NCBI GenBank assembly: GCA_030429735.1
Contig: JAUIET010000003.1
Location: forward strand, 62,001 to 126,000
Origin: Gammaproteobacteria bacterium
GTDB lineage: Bacteria > Pseudomonadota > Gammaproteobacteria > Pseudomonadales > JAUIET01
Reading direction: 5' to 3'
Length of the DNA: 64,000 bases
The notes under the pieces were generated by a model, which searched no databases, had not been told where the DNA came from, and was given only the letters and a program-made list of their open reading frames with translations. The first letter of the stretch is position 1. Every line of letters starts with the position of its first letter. Of this stretch, positions 59,425 to 64,000 are shown piece by piece. The position numbers and the translations under genes are program-made.

Positions 59425-62163
59425 ATGCCTGTATGGTCATTAAAACGGCGTATCCTGCTGATCAATGTCGGCGCACTTGGAGTCGTGCTGATATTATTCG
59501 GTGTTTATTTCGTCAATACCCAGCAAACCTTCCTGAGCAGCATGCTGATTGCCCGGGGCATGTCATCGACTGAGCAACTGTCAATGCTTGGTGCTCGCAG
59601 CGTCGCCAGGGCCGACAGCGGGGAGTCGCTGCAAGAATTGGCGGCGCTGATTCTCGAGCAACGGTCTGTCCGCGCGGTGCAGATTCATGATGCGATCAGC
59701 AACCAGCGATACAAGGCCGGGCCGTCCATGCTGCAGGTACTGCGCGAACGAGCGGACTTGCACCAAAGAGACGTGGTGGTCAGCGAGACCGATGGTTCCT
59801 ATCGCTTTGTTCGACCAATGACCATCACCGACGCGAATGGTCAACAGTCCGATTACGGTTGGGTGGAAATTGAGTATGCCAACCATCCCCTGATTATTCG
59901 CATGTTCCAGACGCTGCTTACCTCAGGCTTAATTATTCTGGGTATGCTTGTAACAATGATTGCGCTGAGCGTGTTTCTAACGAGCAAATATAGCCGTAAG
60001 GTACAGAAAATTCTGGAATCAGTGGACGCCGCGGCTGACAATTCCGCAGGCACTGAAATCATTCTCGACGGCGAGGATGACGAACTCGAACAGCTCGCGG
60101 CAAAGCTTAACCAAATGTGGCTGGATGTGTACTCGAATCAAAAGGAGACCGAACGTAGTGCGGCACAGACTACTCGCGACCTGCGCGAAACGCTGGAAAC
60201 ACTCGAGGTACAAAATATCGAACTGGATTTGGCGCGTAAAGAAGCGGTAAATGCCTCTCACGTAAAGTCGGAGTTTCTTGCCAACACCAGTCACGAAATA
60301 CGCACACCTCTGAATGGCATCATTGGCTTCACAAATTTATTGACTAAAACCCAGCTCACTGACAAACAAGCTGACTACGTCAACACAATTCGTCAATCCG
60401 CCAACGGCTTGCTGAGAATTATTAACGACATTCTTGACTTCTCCAAGCTTGAGGCCGGAAAACTGGTATTGGATTACATTCCAATTAATCTGCTCGACCT
60501 GCTGGAAGAAACACTGACACTGCTGGCACCCATGGCGAACGATCGCAACATCAGTCTCAGCATTGTGTATCAGCACAATGTGCCCGAACAAATCACCGGA
60601 GACCCGCAGCGTTTACAGCAGATCATGACCAACCTGGTGCACAACGCGATTAAGTTCACTACTGATGGCGAAGTAAAAATCGCGGTTCAGTTGCTGGACA
60701 ATCGCGAGCTGGAAATCAGCGTGACTGACACGGGCATCGGCATGAGCGAGGAACAGCAGCGGAGCTTGTTCAATGCGTTTAGCCAGGGCGACAATTCAGT
60801 GAGCAGAAACTACGGAGGCACTGGCCTGGGCCTGGTCATTGCCCAACGACTTGTAGAACAGATGGACAGTCGCATATCACTGCAGAGCGAGGCCAATGTA
60901 GGCTCAACTTTTCGCTTTAGTTTGCAGACCAAGTTTATTCAGCACGATGTACCTATGACAAACTTCAGCGACCTGACGGTATGTTTCTTCACTCGTTCTG
61001 ATGGTTTGACGCAATCGATGCAGCAGCTATTTCGGCGCTGGCGCATAAGCTCACAGCGTATTACCGATCTGCAGGCCGTTCCGGACGCGGAATCAGTTGC
61101 TGCATCAGCGGAAGTCACGGAAGTGATGCTTCTGTCACTTGATAACAGCTGCCTGGACGACAGCAGACAAGTCCAGCAAGTCGTACGCATCGCAAAACAA
61201 TACAAAACGGTGATCATGTGCGCCAGAGAAGTACAGAACCGTTTGCAATCGCTTTTGAGTGAGACAACGTTTGACACGCTTTTCGTACCGCTAAGACGCA
61301 CCGCACTGTACGACATATTGTGTTCAGCGATCGCACAACCTGGCCCGCAAAGTGGGCTAGAGAGCAAAACCATCGAGCCTGGCAATTTACCCTCGTCGCG
61401 GGTACTGATTGTTGATGACAATCAGGCCAACCTAAAGCTTCTGCGTCTAATGCTGGAAAATGAAGGGTTTAGATGTGAAGCCGTGGACAATGCCAAATCA
61501 GCGATAGAAGTGTGCGATACAGAAGTGTTTCAGCTGATTTTCATGGACATCCAGATGCCGGAAATTTCAGGCTTGGAAGCCACCCAGAAAATTCGCATGC
61601 ACAGTATTCTTAACCGGGCAACACCCGTGATTGCGGTAACCGCACACGCACAGACCGAAGATAGAAATGCGTTCATGCGGGCAGGGATGAACGACTACCT
61701 GGGCAAGCCCATAATGGAAGAGCAGCTTGCTCAGGTGTTAAATCGATGGGGACAAAACGGGCCGGGTTCCAGTGTTGAACGCACGGATCTGGAGCAGGAA
61801 GTGGCTGAAAACACGGCGCCGGTGGACCTGCAAATGTGCCTTACTGCAACAGGACAGAAGCCGGAGCTTGCCAGGGAAATGCTACAGGGCTTGCTGGATT
61901 GCTTACCCGCCGAGCGCCAAACAATCGCTGAACTGCGCCAGCAAGAGGCGTTGGAGTCCTATTCCATGGCAGTCCATCGCCTGCATGGACATGCCTGTTA
62001 CACAGGGGTACCTGTGCTCAGGCAAATTTGTCACTGTATAGAAGACGACGTTAAGTCGGGGCAGATTGAGAAGGCGTACGCCCGCGCTGATCAGCTGGAT
62101 GCGGAAATTGCTCGATTGCTTGCCTGGCATGAACAACACGACCTGGACGTATTGTTCGAGTAA
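59425..62163 (+). CDS. barA: Hybrid sensor histidine kinase BarA/GacS
   Basis: Inner-membrane kinase that phosphorylates the UvrY/GacA regulator and so controls Csr/Rsm small RNAs. Layout: membrane helix near 10-30, periplasmic domain, second helix near 168-190, HAMP, HisKA with H290 (TSHEIRTPLNG), HATPase (NAIKFT, DTGIGM, GGTGLGL), a pseudo-receiver-like segment, receiver with D708 (IFMDIQMPEISG) and an Hpt domain with H851 (VHRLHGHACYTG). At 912 residues it has the full GacS/BarA length. The response regulator is not in the window. It is convergent with recO. Confidence 0.95.
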   Translation: MPVWSLKRRILLINVGALGVVLILFGVYFVNTQQTFLSSMLIARGMSSTEQLSMLGARSVARADSGESLQELAALILEQRSVRAVQIHDAISNQRYKAGPSMLQVLRERADLHQRDVVVSETDGSYRFVRPMTITDANGQQSDYGWVEIEYANHPLIIRMFQTLLTSGLIILGMLVTMIALSVFLTSKYSRKVQKILESVDAAADNSAGTEIILDGEDDELEQLAAKLNQMWLDVYSNQKETERSAAQTTRDLRETLETLEVQNIELDLARKEAVNASHVKSEFLANTSHEIRTPLNGIIGFTNLLTKTQLTDKQADYVNTIRQSANGLLRIINDILDFSKLEAGKLVLDYIPINLLDLLEETLTLLAPMANDRNISLSIVYQHNVPEQITGDPQRLQQIMTNLVHNAIKFTTDGEVKIAVQLLDNRELEISVTDTGIGMSEEQQRSLFNAFSQGDNSVSRNYGGTGLGLVIAQRLVEQMDSRISLQSEANVGSTFRFSLQTKFIQHDVPMTNFSDLTVCFFTRSDGLTQSMQQLFRRWRISSQRITDLQAVPDAESVAASAEVTEVMLLSLDNSCLDDSRQVQQVVRIAKQYKTVIMCAREVQNRLQSLLSETTFDTLFVPLRRTALYDILCSAIAQPGPQSGLESKTIEPGNLPSSRVLIVDDNQANLKLLRLMLENEGFRCEAVDNAKSAIEVCDTEVFQLIFMDIQMPEISGLEATQKIRMHSILNRATPVIAVTAHAQTEDRNAFMRAGMNDYLGKPIMEEQLAQVLNRWGQNGPGSSVERTDLEQEVAENTAPVDLQMCLTATGQKPELAREMLQGLLDCLPAERQTIAELRQQEALESYSMAVHRLHGHACYTGVPVLRQICHCIEDDVKSGQIEKAYARADQLDAEIARLLAWHEQHDLDVLFE

Positions 62164-62170
62164 GCGCAGT

Positions 62171-62896
62171 CTATGTCTTACTTTTCCGGAATATGTCGCG
62201 GGAGTTCAAGGTTTTGCCTTTCAGCATATGTTGTAACGCTTGCTGGTTAACGTGCTTGAGAGTCTTCAGCACCATTGGCTCGCTCCATTCACCGCGAAGC
62301 ACTTGTTGCAATACCTCACCCGCAATCGGTAATACCTGTTTGTCTGCTGCGGCGCTGGAAACTGGCCGGAAGCCAAGTCCCGCTAGAAACTCGTAGTGCT
62401 TTGCCGCACTGATGGGGCTCAAACCATCAGATTCCCTGTCGAAGCTCAGACCATAACCCAGGCTGTCCATTAACTTCAGCTCAAAGTTGCGTAAATGGGC
62501 TTCGAAATTAGTGGTTTTGTGCAGGGCGAGTAATACATCCTCATAGGCCTGGAACACGTCCGCCTGTTGTACATGCGGCAATAGCAGATGGTACAACAGC
62601 TCGTTTAAGTACAATCCACTGAACAGCCTCGCGCCGTGTAATCGTTCAAAGCCAAACTGCGAATCGATTTCAAAGCTTGCGACCGATTTCAGATCACCAC
62701 GGCCAAACAACCCCAGATGATAATGCAGAAATGGCTCCGGGCGTGCCCGCGCTCGAGTGCCCTTACGCCCGCCTTTGAAGACGGCTGACACGCGACCTTG
62801 CTCACGAGTGAACAAGTCCAGCATCAAACTTGTTTCACGAAAAGCCCGAGCGTGCAAAACATACGCCGTATAGGTCTGTGTACGAGAGCGTGCCAC
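62171..62896 (-). CDS. recO: DNA repair protein RecO
   Basis: Helps RecA load onto gaps covered by SSB. The N-terminal OB fold reads AYVLHARAFRETSLMLDLFTREQGRVSAVFKGGRK, with the family block RARPEPFLHYHL and a helical region with LYLNELLYHLL. 241 residues is normal. The start is GTG at 62896, 14 bases after era. The rnc-era-recO order is conserved. Confidence 0.95.
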   Translation of the reverse strand: MARSRTQTYTAYVLHARAFRETSLMLDLFTREQGRVSAVFKGGRKGTRARARPEPFLHYHLGLFGRGDLKSVASFEIDSQFGFERLHGARLFSGLYLNELLYHLLLPHVQQADVFQAYEDVLLALHKTTNFEAHLRNFELKLMDSLGYGLSFDRESDGLSPISAAKHYEFLAGLGFRPVSSAAADKQVLPIAGEVLQQVLRGEWSEPMVLKTLKHVNQQALQHMLKGKTLNSRDIFRKSKT

Positions 62897-62910
62897 GCAA
62901 CACTTACCCG

Positions 62911-63807
62911 CTAATCGAAGCCCAGGCTTTTGAGCGCCCGCTCATCATTGGACCAACCCTGCTTGACTTTCACCCATAAACGTAACATGACCTTGGTCTC
63001 AAACATTGCTTCCATGTCGGCACGGGCCTGGCTACCAATTGTGCGCAGCCGAGAGCCCTGTTTACCAATAATGATTGCTTTCTGCCCCGGTCGCTCCACA
63101 TAGATAGTTGCTGCAACATCGAGTAAGCGACCATCGCTTTTGAATTGCTCGATTTCTACGGCGGTCTCATAGGGCAATTCCTTGCCTAACTGCCGCACCA
63201 GTTTTTCGCGAATCAACTCAGATACCAGGAAGCGCTCACTTTTGTCCGTCACTTGATCGTCAGGAAAATGAAATGGGCCCTCGGGTAATCGGGCTGTTAC
63301 TTCTTGTTGTAACTCGCTTAAGTACTCGCCATGCAAAGAGGCCACCGGCAAGAAGCTGGCGAAGCTGTAGTTGTTCTGCAAGTCTTGAATAAAGGGCAGC
63401 AGATCCCGGCGGTCTTTGAGTAAATCGATTTTGTTAATGACCAACAACACTGGAACCTTGCTGGCTTGCAGCATCTGTGCAATCCATTGTTCTTCCTCGC
63501 CCCAGTGAGTGCGATCGACAACAAACAACACCAAGTCAACGTCATCTATTACCGATCTTGCTGTTCGATTCATGTATCTGTTGACCGCACTGCTCGTGAA
63601 ATTTTTATGCAATCCCGGTGTATCCACAAACACACACTGACTGGTCCCCTCAGTTCGAATACCGAGGACACTGTGTCGGGTTGTTTGTGGTTTGCGCGAG
63701 GTTATGCTGAGCTTCTGACCCAACAGGTGATTCAACAGGGTGGACTTACCTACATTCGGTCGACCGATGATTGCCACATATCCACATCGCGTGGCCGTTG
63801 TAGTCAT
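62911..63807 (-). CDS. era: GTPase Era
   Basis: GTPase that binds 16S rRNA and assists 30S assembly. G motifs: GRPNVGKSTLLNHL, the switch block, DTPGLHK, NKIDLL, and the SLHGEYLSELQ region, followed by a KH domain with the GKQGSRLRTIGSQARADME block. 298 residues, normal. It sits 20 bases after rnc and 14 before recO. Confidence 0.97.
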   Translation of the reverse strand: MTTTATRCGYVAIIGRPNVGKSTLLNHLLGQKLSITSRKPQTTRHSVLGIRTEGTSQCVFVDTPGLHKNFTSSAVNRYMNRTARSVIDDVDLVLFVVDRTHWGEEEQWIAQMLQASKVPVLLVINKIDLLKDRRDLLPFIQDLQNNYSFASFLPVASLHGEYLSELQQEVTARLPEGPFHFPDDQVTDKSERFLVSELIREKLVRQLGKELPYETAVEIEQFKSDGRLLDVAATIYVERPGQKAIIIGKQGSRLRTIGSQARADMEAMFETKVMLRLWVKVKQGWSNDERALKSLGFD

Positions 63808-63827
63808 AACGAATGCGTCACAGTGGA

Positions 63828-64000
63828 TTAGTCATTGGATTGCAGCCGCTGCAGTACAGCCGCTGCGGCGCGCTGTTCGGCTTCCCGGCGGTTACCGCCT
63901 GTGCCAGATAACGGTGCTTGTAGCGATGTCACCTGACACTCCACTTCAAACAGCTGCTCATGCGCTTTTCCACTGGTTTTCTTCAAGCGATACTTTGGTA
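63828..64000 (-). CDS. rnc: Ribonuclease III, C-terminal part (runs off the window)
   Basis: The last 57 codons of the dsRNA-specific endonuclease, corresponding to most of its dsRNA-binding domain: PKYRLKKTSGKAHEQLFEVE and GTGGNRREAEQRAAAAVL. The stop TAA is at 63828. In most RNases III this block reads GxSRREAEQ; here the serine is asparagine. The catalytic domain lies past the end of the window. It is directly upstream of era, as usual. Confidence 0.93.
   Translation of the reverse strand, partial: PKYRLKKTSGKAHEQLFEVECQVTSLQAPLSGTGGNRREAEQRAAAAVLQRLQSND

Overview
The window is chromosomal DNA of a gammaproteobacterium. The main evidence is gene order. From about 27.4 kb down to position 1 the minus strand carries rpsB-tsf-pyrH-frr-uppS-cdsA-dxr-rseP-bamA-skp-lpxD-fabZ-lpxA-lpxB-rnhB-dnaE-accA-tilS-pyrG-kdsA-eno-ftsB-ispD-ispF-truD-pcm. 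The plus strand then carries map-glnD-dapC-(arsC-like)-dapD-dapE, and the far end carries relA, cysM and a BarA/GacS kinase, followed by recO-era-rnc. This resembles the Pseudomonas/Enterobacteria backbone. LPS genes and a full Bam/Skp set show a diderm cell. The accessory genes (Rieske oxygenase, luciferase-like oxidoreductase, acyl-CoA carboxylase subunit, DUF6491 protein) fit a free-living, perhaps marine, heterotroph. I cannot name the genus.

Region 1 (1-27.4 kb) is one dense block of essential genes with many start/stop overlaps. It covers translation (S2, EF-Ts, RRF, TruD, TilS), nucleotide synthesis (PyrH, PyrG), isoprenoids (Dxr, IspD, IspF, UppS), phospholipid and lipid A synthesis (CdsA, LpxD/A/B, FabZ, KdsA, AccA), outer-membrane assembly (RseP, BamA, Skp), replication (DnaE, RnhB), division (FtsB) and glycolysis (Eno). 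surE, usually between truD and pcm, is absent. Region 2 (27.6-34.96 kb) is plus strand: methionine aminopeptidase, the PII uridylyltransferase GlnD, and lysine/diaminopimelate synthesis.

Region 3 (35-56.1 kb) is accessory. It has a 3-hydroxyisobutyrate dehydrogenase, RsmJ, a membrane protein coupled to a DUF1214-like exported protein, a probable four-gene operon (DUF6491, carboxyltransferase, LLM oxidoreductase, SnoaL-like) divergent from a Rieske oxygenase, and a large DUF1538 membrane protein translationally coupled to an unusual protein with three PII-like domains in one chain. Further on are a DUF349 protein and a minus-strand run of epoxide hydrolase, MFS exporter, 3-hydroxyisobutyryl-CoA hydrolase and CoA-acylating aldehyde dehydrogenase. 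The region ends with a divergent class III nucleotide cyclase next to an HD/phosphodiesterase-like protein.

Region 4 (56.2-64 kb) returns to conserved genes: RelA (alarmone synthesis), CysM, the hybrid sensor kinase BarA/GacS, RecO, Era and the end of RNase III.

The best candidates for undescribed systems are the DUF1538 / triple-PII module (43.4-46.6 kb) and the cyclase / HD pair (53.9-56.1 kb). I saw no tRNA, rRNA, insertion sequence, prophage or CRISPR array.
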